DNA from: Treponema denticola
Lineage (GTDB): Bacteria > Spirochaetota > Spirochaetia > Treponematales > Treponemataceae
Direction of reading: 5' to 3'
Assembly: GCF_024181405.1 (NCBI RefSeq)
Contig: NZ_CP051302.1
Span: 62,001 to 126,000 of the forward strand
Length of the DNA stretch: 64,000 nucleotides
Shown here: positions 29,286-37,984 of the stretch, one piece after another
Layout: each line of letters begins with the position of its first letter
Numbering within the stretch: the first letter of the stretch is position 1
The notes under the pieces: model-generated
What the model saw: only the letters and a program-made list of their open reading frames with translations
Database searches by the model: none
What the model was told of the DNA's origin: nothing
Made by a program: the position numbers and the translations under genes

Positions 29286-29960
29286 ATGAAAAAACATTTT
29301 ATAATTTTATTCTTTACTTTAATAATAATTTCGGCATATACTGCCGAAACTTGGTTGTCAGCTGAATATCAATATGGGGTTTCTTTTTTTAAAGGAGAAG
29401 ATATAGATTCTTATAGTGGTCCTGAAAGCAGACACTTTAATATTGGGCACTCTGGTATAAATATAAAAACATATACTTTCTGGAATAGTCAGAATATCGG
29501 TTTATTTACAAAAGTAGGTTTGATGTTGCCCTATTTTAATATAACTGATAATGAAAATGATTATATGAAATACAGTGGTATTCCATTATCATTAGGTGCA
29601 GGTCTTGGATTTCGTCATATTTTATCGGAAAAATCTAATATTAATTATGCTGTAGGATTAAGTTTTAATTTTGGTATGTTTTTTTCTAAATATAAAAACT
29701 CTTATGTTTTGACAGATCTAAAAGAGTATATGCAGAAACTAGAACTTAGTGTACTTTTTGATATGGGATATAAATATAATATCAATAACAATGTGTACCT
29801 TAATGCCGGAGCTAACTTAAATTTTGGCTTTGCAAAACACATTAAAAAATCTAGTAAATCAGATTTACATAATAACAGCACATCAAAATGGGCTAAAGGC
29901 TTTTTTTCTTTTGAGTTTTTGCCATACTTTGGAATAGGTTTTATTTTTAACTCAAAGTAG
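29286..29960 (+). CDS. Outer-membrane beta-barrel-like cargo protein of the Mu-like element
   Basis: 224 residues. Residues 1-19 form a signal peptide (MKKHFIILFFTLIIISAYTA). The rest alternates aromatic and polar residues in strand-length segments with glycine turns (SLGAGLGFRHIL, NINYAVGLSFNFGMFF, VYLNAGANLNFGFA), as in small eight- to ten-stranded outer-membrane barrels. It lies between the left end and the tail operon, on the opposite strand from the tail genes and overlapping the last one by 14 bases. It is much more AT-rich than the tail genes. This is the layout of a phage moron; altering the host surface or excluding other phages is inference. Confidence 0.75.
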   Translation: MKKHFIILFFTLIIISAYTAETWLSAEYQYGVSFFKGEDIDSYSGPESRHFNIGHSGINIKTYTFWNSQNIGLFTKVGLMLPYFNITDNENDYMKYSGIPLSLGAGLGFRHILSEKSNINYAVGLSFNFGMFFSKYKNSYVLTDLKEYMQKLELSVLFDMGYKYNINNNVYLNAGANLNFGFAKHIKKSSKSDLHNNSTSKWAKGFFSFEFLPYFGIGFIFNSK

Positions 29961-30687
29961 TAATAGCCTGTATTCCGCCTTTTGTGTTTATTTTAAAAAC
30001 AGAAGCATAATCACAACCCAACGGAACTAACATTATATTTCTTACCCTCTTATGAAAAATTCTAAGAGGGGATGGAAAAACTGTTTCAGCCGGAGTATAA
30101 ACTTTTCCGTTAACTCCTGCAATTCTCATTCCGCTATCTATGTAAGGATATTCATAGATATGCAAAGTTTGTACATTAACAAATGTAGTCGTTGTTACGC
30201 CCCAAGTCCAAAAACCTATTATACCCCAAACCTTACCTCCTGGAACAGGAATCCATCCCTCTATATTACCGCCGTTTTCTTGTCTAAACTCGGTTCCTTC
30301 ACCGTGTACTATTACTTCTACCTTCTTTATTCTATATCCAGTTTTTATTATTCCATTCTTAGTATATCCACCGCTAAACCCATCGTATCCTTTTACGTTA
30401 ATGTATATAGGGCTCGTATATTCTGTCTTGCCATTATATAACGTTAATTTTATATCTACCTTTAAAGTTTTATCTGGATATTTAATTGTACCAAATGTCC
30501 CTGTTGGAGCATTGCTAGATGGTTCCCACGTTTCTTTGCAAAAAGCTTCTGCCGCAAACTTAATTCCATAAATATAAAACGCCTTATTAAAGGTTATAGT
30601 TCGATTATTTGATGATACTTCCCCGAATGCACTAACATCACGTGGAAAAGGTTTCGTCCATGTAGTAAAATATTCTGCTTTATTCAT
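29947..30687 (-). CDS. Tail-fibre-region protein, unknown
   Basis: 246 residues, last gene of the tail operon. I recognise no domain. It is rich in strands, Gly, Thr and aromatic residues (TTFVNVQTLHIYEYPYIDSGM), as expected for a fibre-associated or receptor-binding protein. It overlaps the LamG-like gene upstream by one base, and a GAAAGGA ribosome site lies about 5 bases before its ATG. Position at the distal end of the fibre genes suggests a host-range or chaperone role (inference). Confidence 0.6.
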   Translation of the reverse strand: MNKAEYFTTWTKPFPRDVSAFGEVSSNNRTITFNKAFYIYGIKFAAEAFCKETWEPSSNAPTGTFGTIKYPDKTLKVDIKLTLYNGKTEYTSPIYINVKGYDGFSGGYTKNGIIKTGYRIKKVEVIVHGEGTEFRQENGGNIEGWIPVPGGKVWGIIGFWTWGVTTTTFVNVQTLHIYEYPYIDSGMRIAGVNGKVYTPAETVFPSPLRIFHKRVRNIMLVPLGCDYASVFKINTKGGIQAITTLS

Positions 30688-31856
30688 TATATATCCTTTC
30701 TAAACCAAATCTCTCCAAAGACGGTATCTATTGGGTCTTGTTCAAGTGTAGGTGCTATTAACTTATTCAATGTTGCCGAGGCTCCTTTTATATAAATGTT
30801 CCCATTTGTATCAACCCTAAAAATCTCCTCACCCTTATTCCTAATCTTCAACCCATTCAGCTCATCAAACCATGCTTCAAAGTCTTGATGTGTTGTATTG
30901 TCCGTATCGATATGTAATTTCTTTACAATTAGGCTATTCAAAAAAGCAATATCACCTGATAACTTCTTTATAAACGCTTCTTGAGTGACAAGCATTTGTG
31001 CAAACAAAGCCCCAAAATGCCCCGTTTGTTGTTTAAGCTCCTCAATCTGGAACATATGCACTAAGCACGACTGATACTCTTTTGCATAGTTTACTTCCGG
31101 CTCTAGATTTAACCATTGTGCACCGCTCCACTTATAGCACACGCCGACCTTCCAGCCGCCTATAGTTTTGCCCGAAAGAACCCAATCGCCGGGGTTTGCG
31201 TCTACAAATCCGAATTTCTCGCCTTTAGTGATGATGACTGTTTTTGTATCGGGGACGGTTTCGACGACACCCAGATATTTAGGCGTTGCTTCTGTAACGA
31301 TATTTTCAAGCTGCTGCACCTGCATGCCTTTCGTTACAAGACGGTATAAACCCCTGATTTCGGGCTCGGTTACAACCGTCTTATACATTCTAACTTCGTC
31401 AAAAGTAGCGTGCGTTCTTCCTCCTCCCAGCGTGAAGCCTTCGGAAAAGTCTACGGGGTAATTGCCTGCGGTAAGTTCCGCTTTTAATTCTGCGTTTTTG
31501 TAGATTTTAAAAAAGCTGTTTTTTGAAAAAAGAAAACACCAGTGCGTCTGATCTTGGTCGTCTTTAATGTCGGTTACGGTTTTAACCCCTGCAAGTTCGA
31601 TTGTTAAAAAGTCTGTTGCTTGGTCAAAGTAGGCTTCAATGTTCGCTGTTGAAAAAACACCCCTATAGGCTGCCGAGTCTACGACTCCGTCCCATTGTCT
31701 CCAAAGAGAAATAGTAAGCTCGTTTCTGTTTCCGGCAATCGGCATAGTTCCTGCCCCAGCCGGTAAATAAACGGCATTGCCGGAGATGCCTTGAACGATT
31801 TGAGCGTCGGCGGGAAGTGTCATGTTTGAGCCGTTTGCGTAGTTGATTGCTTCCAT
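30687..31856 (-). CDS. Tail-fibre protein with LamG/concanavalin-like domain
   Basis: 389 residues. Residues about 20-165 show the LamG-like jelly-roll pattern (ISGNAVYLPAG, ELTISLWRQWDG, FKIYKNAELKAELTAG, THATFDEVRMYKTVVTEPEI). The middle holds a short GDWVLSG...GGWKVGVCYKWSGAQWLNL carbohydrate-binding-like segment. The C-terminus ends with NGNIYIKGASATLNKL, resembling fibre tips that describe oriented repeats. A glycan-binding role at the tail tip is likely. It sits 3 bases after the 370-residue gene in the same operon. Confidence 0.7.
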   Translation of the reverse strand: MEAINYANGSNMTLPADAQIVQGISGNAVYLPAGAGTMPIAGNRNELTISLWRQWDGVVDSAAYRGVFSTANIEAYFDQATDFLTIELAGVKTVTDIKDDQDQTHWCFLFSKNSFFKIYKNAELKAELTAGNYPVDFSEGFTLGGGRTHATFDEVRMYKTVVTEPEIRGLYRLVTKGMQVQQLENIVTEATPKYLGVVETVPDTKTVIITKGEKFGFVDANPGDWVLSGKTIGGWKVGVCYKWSGAQWLNLEPEVNYAKEYQSCLVHMFQIEELKQQTGHFGALFAQMLVTQEAFIKKLSGDIAFLNSLIVKKLHIDTDNTTHQDFEAWFDELNGLKIRNKGEEIFRVDTNGNIYIKGASATLNKLIAPTLEQDPIDTVFGEIWFRKDI

Positions 31857-31859
31857 GAT

Positions 31860-32972
31860 TTACACCTCCGTCTCTGTGAACATTCCGGCAAAATAAAATA
31901 CTCTTTCGTTTTCCGGCACTTCAATATTAAATTGCAAAAGTTTAAGGCCGTTAATCTCTACCGTGTTTTGAAGGACTTCATTTTCCGGAACATGGACGAA
32001 GCCCCACTGATAATTGGGTAAGTTTTGTTTTATTTTTGCAAAATTGCCGCAAACAATTTTATCAAAATTAAACTCGGCGTTTGTTTTGAATCCCGTAAAG
32101 CTGGGATTCGGGGTATAATGGTCAGCCCAACACAAAATACCTATTATTAAATTTCCTGTCTTTGAATAGGGAATTCTTACATTTGTATGTTTTTTATTCG
32201 CAGCAAAATAAGACAGGGTAAGACCTGCCGATAGTGAATTGTGAGTACTTTTGCTTGTAGGATTATAAAATTCTAAATCAAAGATTCTTGTAGGCTCCCA
32301 CATAAAGCCCGTGTTTCTTTCTGCAACCGCCCAGCCTCCGATATACCAAGTGCTAGCAGAGCTTGACAATGCTATATAAGAATAGCCTTCATCATCTTTG
32401 ATGATGTCTTCTTTGTTGTAATTGAAAGCTACCCATTGGTAATATCTTGAGTCCCATGCGTCTTGATTTCTGGGATTAAATACAACACTCTTTCCATAGT
32501 CAGTATGTTTATCCGCAATTTGAGAACCTAGTAGTTTTTTTATGCCTTTATCGGAATTACACAGCCATGCGGTTATAATTCCGTAAGACCAATTATCTCC
32601 GATTGGATATTTTATAAAAAAGGCCCCGTCTTTATTTTCAGGCAGTTTTACTTTTATAACAATGTAATTTGTAGGCGTTTGAGTTTCACAATTTGATATG
32701 ACAGTATGTTCTGTAAATTTAACCATATATTGAGCTTGCCATTTTCCGTATTTAGAAACAGCCCCTGTTCCAACACCAATTAAATTAGTAAGAGGTTCAT
32801 CTGTCATCTGGAAGTCTTCTCGGCCGTCCCAAATTATTTGGCCGTTTTTGTAAAGCGGTTGTAAAATGGCAGTTTGCCTTTTTACTTCGGCAAGATTTGC
32901 TTTAATTTCATTGTAGGTTTCCGTAAGCCGATTAACGGCTTCAATTACTTGTTCATTTGTCATTTTTTTCAT
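31860..32972 (-). CDS. Probable tail-fibre protein
   Basis: 370 residues. A short N-terminal coiled coil (VNRLTETYNEIKANLAEVKRQTAIL) is followed by a beta-rich body with many aromatic residues and no recognised catalytic motif. Four bases separate it from the J-like gene. Coiled-coil trimerisation followed by a beta body is usual for phage fibres. I do not recognise a named family. Confidence 0.6.
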   Translation of the reverse strand: MKKMTNEQVIEAVNRLTETYNEIKANLAEVKRQTAILQPLYKNGQIIWDGREDFQMTDEPLTNLIGVGTGAVSKYGKWQAQYMVKFTEHTVISNCETQTPTNYIVIKVKLPENKDGAFFIKYPIGDNWSYGIITAWLCNSDKGIKKLLGSQIADKHTDYGKSVVFNPRNQDAWDSRYYQWVAFNYNKEDIIKDDEGYSYIALSSSASTWYIGGWAVAERNTGFMWEPTRIFDLEFYNPTSKSTHNSLSAGLTLSYFAANKKHTNVRIPYSKTGNLIIGILCWADHYTPNPSFTGFKTNAEFNFDKIVCGNFAKIKQNLPNYQWGFVHVPENEVLQNTVEINGLKLLQFNIEVPENERVFYFAGMFTETEV

Positions 32973-32976
32973 ATCC

Positions 32977-35900
32977 TTATATAACTTTAATAAACGGGTA
33001 AACCCCGTAAGATTTAACTCTATTGTCTTCGGCTGTTTGGACTACACGGGAGGCGTCAAATTGTAATACCTGCTTATCCCAAGACGAATTCGATGACCAA
33101 GACCTTGAGCTTCCGGTATAATGACTAGAGAAAGGGCCGCTTGATCCTAGCATTATGTTACCGGAATCAAAAGATACTTCTCCCTTTATATTTCTTATAG
33201 CATCTCCCTGATACTCCAGTGCCAATTCTGCACCGCCTCGGCCGCTTCCGTCGTCGACTGCTCTTAAGGCAACACCTCGCAGATCAGGCAATTTTGGATA
33301 ACCGAAAGCATCGTAGCCTAGATAGTTTTTCTTATTTTTATCCCCAAAATTCTCAAGCCAAAATTGATAAAACTCGGGGTAAAGTTCCGGGATAAAAGAA
33401 TAACCGTTTGCATACAAATATCCATAAGTATATTTTTTGCTTGTGAAGTATCGAATTTCTCCGATTGCTCCGGACTCTTTAATAAAGCGATCTTTGTGAT
33501 AATTTTTTATTTCATCCATTTTTTGTTGGATAAACATATTCATTTTATTTTTTTCTTGAAGATAAAAATTATTTATTTCATTCTTTAAATTAGTAATTGT
33601 TTGTTGGGCATTATTGTTAAGTTTATTTTCTGTATGCTGCAAAATTTCATCAATTAGGGATTGTTTAATATTCCCTTCAAAAGCCCACACATTGCCTCTA
33701 AAATCTACGACAGCATAGCAGCCGAGGCCGAATGTTTCGGCGTTTATATTTTGCGAGATTTTATTAGTTGAGAGTTCGACGGTTTGAATTGTAACAGTAA
33801 AATTACCCGTCAATTTATAAACTATCAAATACTGTTTAGCACCATTGCCGTTTTGCTTGTCAAAGAAAAGTTTTAATGTAAAATCGTTTTTTAATTCTCC
33901 CGATAAAATAATTACATTATTTAACGCTTCCTCAAAAGTCATCTTGATTTCTTGTTTATCTGTGCAATCGTATTCAATGATTTTAGATTTCCAAGCTGTA
34001 AACGACGGATTGGGAGCGGGTAGGGCTTGAGGTGTCTCGTCAAAGTTAAAAAGGCTTAAAATGTCAATGTCGGTGGGGAAGGATAGGGCTTCTCCGGGAA
34101 TACCTTGCTCGCCTTTCTCACCTTTAAGTCTTACAGGTGCAGTCCATTGACCTTCATTTATATTGATCGCATTTTTTGTGGACACCCAAATACTTTTTTT
34201 AGTTTGAAGACGATGCCAACCGTCTTTTGTTCCATCCCCTTTAGGTCTTAAGGGTTCTTCTTCTCTGTCATTATAAGTGTAATAATACTTCCATTGCTCT
34301 ACACTTCCTGAATCGGAAATACTTCCATCTATGTTTGTAACTTTATTATCAAAAGGAGGTACAACATAAGAAGGATCATCTATCCCAAAAATCTCGGGAG
34401 AATAGTCTACGGCAATGATCGAAGCATTCCATTCATCTGTAGGCTCTATAGAAGTAATTATTAAATCAAGGCATTCTTTTTGTTTTGTTCCGAAAGTAAA
34501 TAAATCCCCTTCTTGAGGTGTATCATTTTCGTTTAACGCGAGTTCAAATTCTATTTTGTTTGTATAACTTGCAGATAAAGGTCTTGTATCTGCAATCAAT
34601 ATGCGGCCGTCTTTTTTTCTAAAACGTAAGGCATAAGTCTTTCCTTTTTCTGCTTCAATATATTCATCCAATATAACGGCCGTAGTTAAACCGTTTAAAG
34701 TTTCTACTCCCTTAACCCGTCCATAAGCTATCCCGATAAGCCCCGTATCTCCCGCATATTGGATTCTGTCTCCCTTAGTGCAAACTAAAAATTCAAGGTC
34801 TACATCAATTTTATGCACACGAGGTCTGTTGTGCATACAGGCATATTGATACCGCCCTATCTTAAAAGCTTGCATTGCATTTGTAACACCCCAAAGCGTT
34901 TCTTGCTGCTTTTTTAAAGCTTCGGTTTCTCCTGCCTCTCCTGTAGGCGTATCATAAACAATCCTTTCATTTTCTTTAAAGCCTGAGGCCTCATCAATAA
35001 AATTAAATTCTATAGCTTCAGGAATATCTGCAAATAAAAGGCTTTGACTATAAGACTTCGTATTTCGAGGAGTAAACAACTGAACGGGACTTAATCTTTC
35101 GACATCCTGTACAATCGAAAACTTACTGTCTATTTTAACGGCATCGGCTCTGGCAGTATGCGTTATCATCGTAATCAATTCCGAAAGAGTTGCCTTATCG
35201 GAAAGAACTGCGTTACAAGAATATTTTTTTTCATCGCACCATAAAGCCCATTTTTCAAAGCTTTCCCAATCTATGTCTTCATTTGAGACCGGATTAGAGT
35301 TTATCTTTCCTTGCAAAACATATTTTAAAATTGCTGCGGGATTTGAGGTCAATTTCTCTTCCCACGAAGCCGGGCCTTCTCCATTTCCTTTATGTGCAGG
35401 GATTTTAGTTTGAGCTATAAAGTTTAAAGAATCTATTATGCCGTTAAGGCGTTCTGTTGCCTTTATTTTAAGTGCAACTATTGTCAAATTCTTTTGTCTT
35501 TCAAAACGGATTGGCCTGTCATCTGTGAAGGATCGAACGCTTCCTACATAAACGGCATCAACTATTTTATTGTCTTCCGAGTCTTGAGTAATACGGGTAA
35601 ACTTTAAAGTATATTTATCCGGAAACAATCCCTCTTTTGTTATTTGAAATCTTTTTGTTTTTAATTCTTTTCCTTCGATTAAGTTTTTATCGCCATTAAA
35701 AAAACCTAATAACGAATATTCCGAATCAGGAGCATTTTCTTTTTTATAATAACAGGCAACTTCTACAGAAGCACTCACTATATCTTCTTTGTCGTTATAT
35801 TTCCCAAGACCTGAATAAAAGAAAATATCTACATTTATCTTTGTAGTTTTTGAAGGCGTTGTTCTTACTATACTTCCGTCTTTTCCATCTTCAAAAGAAT

Positions 35901-36687
35901 GTTTCAATAATTGGTTTATATTTTCATCTTTTACTGACCTTTTATAAAATGAACACTCTTCTCCCGATTTTAAAATCTGTAATTTGACAGCAGAATCTTC
36001 TCCTGATAGAATTTTATCTATATTTTTTGTTTCTGAATATTCTTTTAATAAAGTGTCCCCTAATTTAATGGAATCTTTTTCTATCTCTATATCGTTATAA
36101 CCTGCACAAAAAAGCTGTATTAAATATTGATCGTTTCCTTCAATTTCAAAATGAGGATTGGCAGCCATGTCAGGATATATAAGATGTCTTCCTAAAACAA
36201 CAGGAATGAACCCTAATTGATTGGCTCTATTTTTAGCTCCCCTTATGGAAGGGTTTTGCTTAGGTTTTTCTCTGTCTTTTAAATTTGGAATATCCAAGTT
36301 TAATAAGACAGCTCCGCCTGCAAGCATTCCTATTCCCGTTCCTATAAGAGCGACACCCACTCCGGTCAAACTTCCCAAAGAAATAGCCGTTACTAAAATC
36401 CCTGCAAGGATTGCCAATGCTCCGCCTATAGCCATTCCTTTGCCAGTACTCGAAGGACTTGATCCTGCGCCTCCCGGATGTACTGCAATATAAACAGTTT
36501 GTCCGTCATTAGGGGTTTTATTTATATCTTTAATTATTTCATCTTCGATTAAAAAGTGTGCATGTTCTATCGGCAACCCTATATTAAGTTCTTCATAAAG
36601 TGAGTATAAAGGTTTCGGTTCACTTTCTTTTATAATTCTTTTTTTTGCATCAAAGGGATGAACCTTTGCGATAATTTTTATTGACAC
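32977..36687 (-). CDS. Tail-tip attachment protein, lambda gpJ-like, with collar-type C-terminus
   Basis: 1236 residues with a GTG start preceded by AGGGG. The N-terminus contains a gpI-like segment: HPGGAGSS followed by glycine-rich hydrophobic helices (residues about 80-130). The gpJ core follows (GNDQYLIQLFCAGYNDIEIEK, IKLGDTLL). A collagen-like GEKGEQGIPGEA lies near residue 860 and a coiled coil near 1020-1065. The C-terminus resembles phage tail-collar fibres (YGYLYANGYSF, KLPDLRGVALRAVDDGSG). It overlaps the NlpC/P60 gene by 38 bases. The role is central tail tip and host recognition. Fusion of gpI-like, gpJ and fibre modules in one protein is notable. Confidence 0.85.
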   Translation of the reverse strand: MSIKIIAKVHPFDAKKRIIKESEPKPLYSLYEELNIGLPIEHAHFLIEDEIIKDINKTPNDGQTVYIAVHPGGAGSSPSSTGKGMAIGGALAILAGILVTAISLGSLTGVGVALIGTGIGMLAGGAVLLNLDIPNLKDREKPKQNPSIRGAKNRANQLGFIPVVLGRHLIYPDMAANPHFEIEGNDQYLIQLFCAGYNDIEIEKDSIKLGDTLLKEYSETKNIDKILSGEDSAVKLQILKSGEECSFYKRSVKDENINQLLKHSFEDGKDGSIVRTTPSKTTKINVDIFFYSGLGKYNDKEDIVSASVEVACYYKKENAPDSEYSLLGFFNGDKNLIEGKELKTKRFQITKEGLFPDKYTLKFTRITQDSEDNKIVDAVYVGSVRSFTDDRPIRFERQKNLTIVALKIKATERLNGIIDSLNFIAQTKIPAHKGNGEGPASWEEKLTSNPAAILKYVLQGKINSNPVSNEDIDWESFEKWALWCDEKKYSCNAVLSDKATLSELITMITHTARADAVKIDSKFSIVQDVERLSPVQLFTPRNTKSYSQSLLFADIPEAIEFNFIDEASGFKENERIVYDTPTGEAGETEALKKQQETLWGVTNAMQAFKIGRYQYACMHNRPRVHKIDVDLEFLVCTKGDRIQYAGDTGLIGIAYGRVKGVETLNGLTTAVILDEYIEAEKGKTYALRFRKKDGRILIADTRPLSASYTNKIEFELALNENDTPQEGDLFTFGTKQKECLDLIITSIEPTDEWNASIIAVDYSPEIFGIDDPSYVVPPFDNKVTNIDGSISDSGSVEQWKYYYTYNDREEEPLRPKGDGTKDGWHRLQTKKSIWVSTKNAININEGQWTAPVRLKGEKGEQGIPGEALSFPTDIDILSLFNFDETPQALPAPNPSFTAWKSKIIEYDCTDKQEIKMTFEEALNNVIILSGELKNDFTLKLFFDKQNGNGAKQYLIVYKLTGNFTVTIQTVELSTNKISQNINAETFGLGCYAVVDFRGNVWAFEGNIKQSLIDEILQHTENKLNNNAQQTITNLKNEINNFYLQEKNKMNMFIQQKMDEIKNYHKDRFIKESGAIGEIRYFTSKKYTYGYLYANGYSFIPELYPEFYQFWLENFGDKNKKNYLGYDAFGYPKLPDLRGVALRAVDDGSGRGGAELALEYQGDAIRNIKGEVSFDSGNIMLGSSGPFSSHYTGSSRSWSSNSSWDKQVLQFDASRVVQTAEDNRVKSYGVYPFIKVI

Positions 36688-37078
36688 GGTAATACCCCTC
36701 CACTCTTCCCCTTATTTCGGGTGAGCTTAATTTTTGTAAAACGCTCCCCGATTTTTCGGTTGTATGAAGTATAAACCCGTCTCCTGCGTAAATGCCTATG
36801 TGTGAAGGAAGGCCTTGATAGTTAAGTAAAACCACATCTCCTATCTCCGGAGTATCAAGCTTTTCTCCTGCAATCAAAGGCTTATTTATTTTAAAAATTT
36901 CTTTTGTTTCTTTTACATCGCAAGCATTTTTATAATCGGATAAAAGAAGAGGTAACTCCGTATCAAATTCAAATTTATAAATCAAATATAAAAGCCCGTA
37001 ACAATCGCAAGAAGTTTTGTCTCTGCCGTTTGAAAGAAAAGGAATGCCTATGTATTTTTTTACCCAAGGAGCAAGCAT
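36650..37078 (-). CDS. NlpC/P60 tail-tip peptidase, lambda gpK-like
   Basis: 142 residues. Catalytic Cys lies in TSCDCYGLLYLIY, near residue 26, and His in SHIGIYAGDGFILHTT, near residue 92. This matches NlpC/P60 cysteine peptidases at siphophage tail tips, which cut peptidoglycan cross-links during DNA entry. Its stop lies inside the J-like gene, and its ATG overlaps the stop of the upstream gene. Confidence 0.85.
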   Translation of the reverse strand: MLAPWVKKYIGIPFLSNGRDKTSCDCYGLLYLIYKFEFDTELPLLLSDYKNACDVKETKEIFKINKPLIAGEKLDTPEIGDVVLLNYQGLPSHIGIYAGDGFILHTTEKSGSVLQKLSSPEIRGRVEGYYRVNKNYRKGSSL

Positions 37079-37551
37079 TAAAAAAGTCCCGGAAAATCTT
37101 TAGGAGTAAAACGGCCTTCAGGAATATTTCTGTCAAACAAATAAAAATCGTATAAGTCGCCTTGAACGGTTGCCTTATCTACAGATACATTCCGCAAGAT
37201 AAACTTTAAAGGCCCTTTTTCTATAATGTCGGGAGTGTCCGCCAAAATAATTATAATCCTTGCCGTTATCTTTTTTCCGATTCCTTTTGTAATAAACTGC
37301 ATTATACGGCTGTCTATATTGTCTATTGCAAGTCGGCAGGTTTCGCTTCCCGTTTCGTTTTTTTGGGAAGGAAGAGAAACGGTAAACCCGCAAGCCGTAT
37401 ATCGCTTCCCGCTGGAGATAATATCTTCATTATTGTTTACAAACCTCCAAGCCTCTTCTCCTTCAACCTCTATTTCCAAGCAATATAAAAAGATCTCATC
37501 CGTTTCGTTTCTGTTTAAGGCCTCTATGGCTCTTTTTGAAAGTTTTGTCAT
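37078..37551 (-). CDS. DUF1833-type minor tail protein, lambda gpL-like
   Basis: 157 residues. Family features are WRFVNNNEDIISSGKRYTAC, LAIDNIDSRI and the conserved C-terminus FLFDRNIPEGRFTPKDFPGLF-like ending GRFTPKDFPGLF. These proteins assemble in the tail tip beside gpJ and gpK. The order M-like, L-like, K-like, J-like is the same as in lambda. Confidence 0.8.
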   Translation of the reverse strand: MTKLSKRAIEALNRNETDEIFLYCLEIEVEGEEAWRFVNNNEDIISSGKRYTACGFTVSLPSQKNETGSETCRLAIDNIDSRIMQFITKGIGKKITARIIIILADTPDIIEKGPLKFILRNVSVDKATVQGDLYDFYLFDRNIPEGRFTPKDFPGLF

Positions 37552-37553
37552 GT

Positions 37554-37907
37554 TTAAAACTCCTCCAGCGTAATTGTAATATCATAAAGCCCGGCTCCAT
37601 TTGAAACTTCTTTAATAGGCTCTATCATTCTAAACTCTTTAACCTGTAAACTTTGAGGGTGCTTCATATTGAATCTTCTTGTTCCGTAAGCTATTACACG
37701 CCTGTAAAAGTCTTCGAGAATCTTTTGCTGTTCGATTGTAACGGTTATATTGCCTGTAATTATTTTGGTTGCTCCCGTGTAACGCCTTCTCATTTTTTTA
37801 GGCCCTGCATCCATTTCTGTTCTTATAACCGGATCGCTGTAAGATGCCGATAATCCTTCAAGCTGTAATGTTTCAGGTAACTCTTCAGGCCATGATATTT
37901 CTGCCAT
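37554..37907 (-). CDS. Minor tail protein, lambda gpM-like
   Basis: 117 residues from the ATG at 37905-37907, preceded by AGGAG at 7 bases; an upstream in-frame ATG at 37952 has no ribosome site. VIRTEMDAGPKKMRRR is a recognisable motif of short siphophage tail proteins. It is the first intact gene of the tail operon; no tape-measure or tail-tube gene remains upstream. Confidence 0.75.
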   Translation of the reverse strand: MAEISWPEELPETLQLEGLSASYSDPVIRTEMDAGPKKMRRRYTGATKIITGNITVTIEQQKILEDFYRRVIAYGTRRFNMKHPQSLQVKEFRMIEPIKEVSNGAGLYDITITLEEF

Positions 37908-37984
37908 ATTTAAACTCCTTGTACCGTTAAGCCGAATCTGTTTTTTAAGCATGGCAAACCCGCCGTCCGGGGCTTACTGTAAGA
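37908..37984. other. Junction between tail module and transposition module
   Basis: On the minus strand a frame ending at 37910-37912 (reading FGLTVQGV then stop) just before the gpM-like start looks like the tail of a lost upstream phage gene. On the plus strand the transposase frame is open back to 37949 without a start codon. No promoter or repressor gene is seen. Two truncated reading frames meeting back to back suggest an internal deletion or inversion point. Confidence 0.5.
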
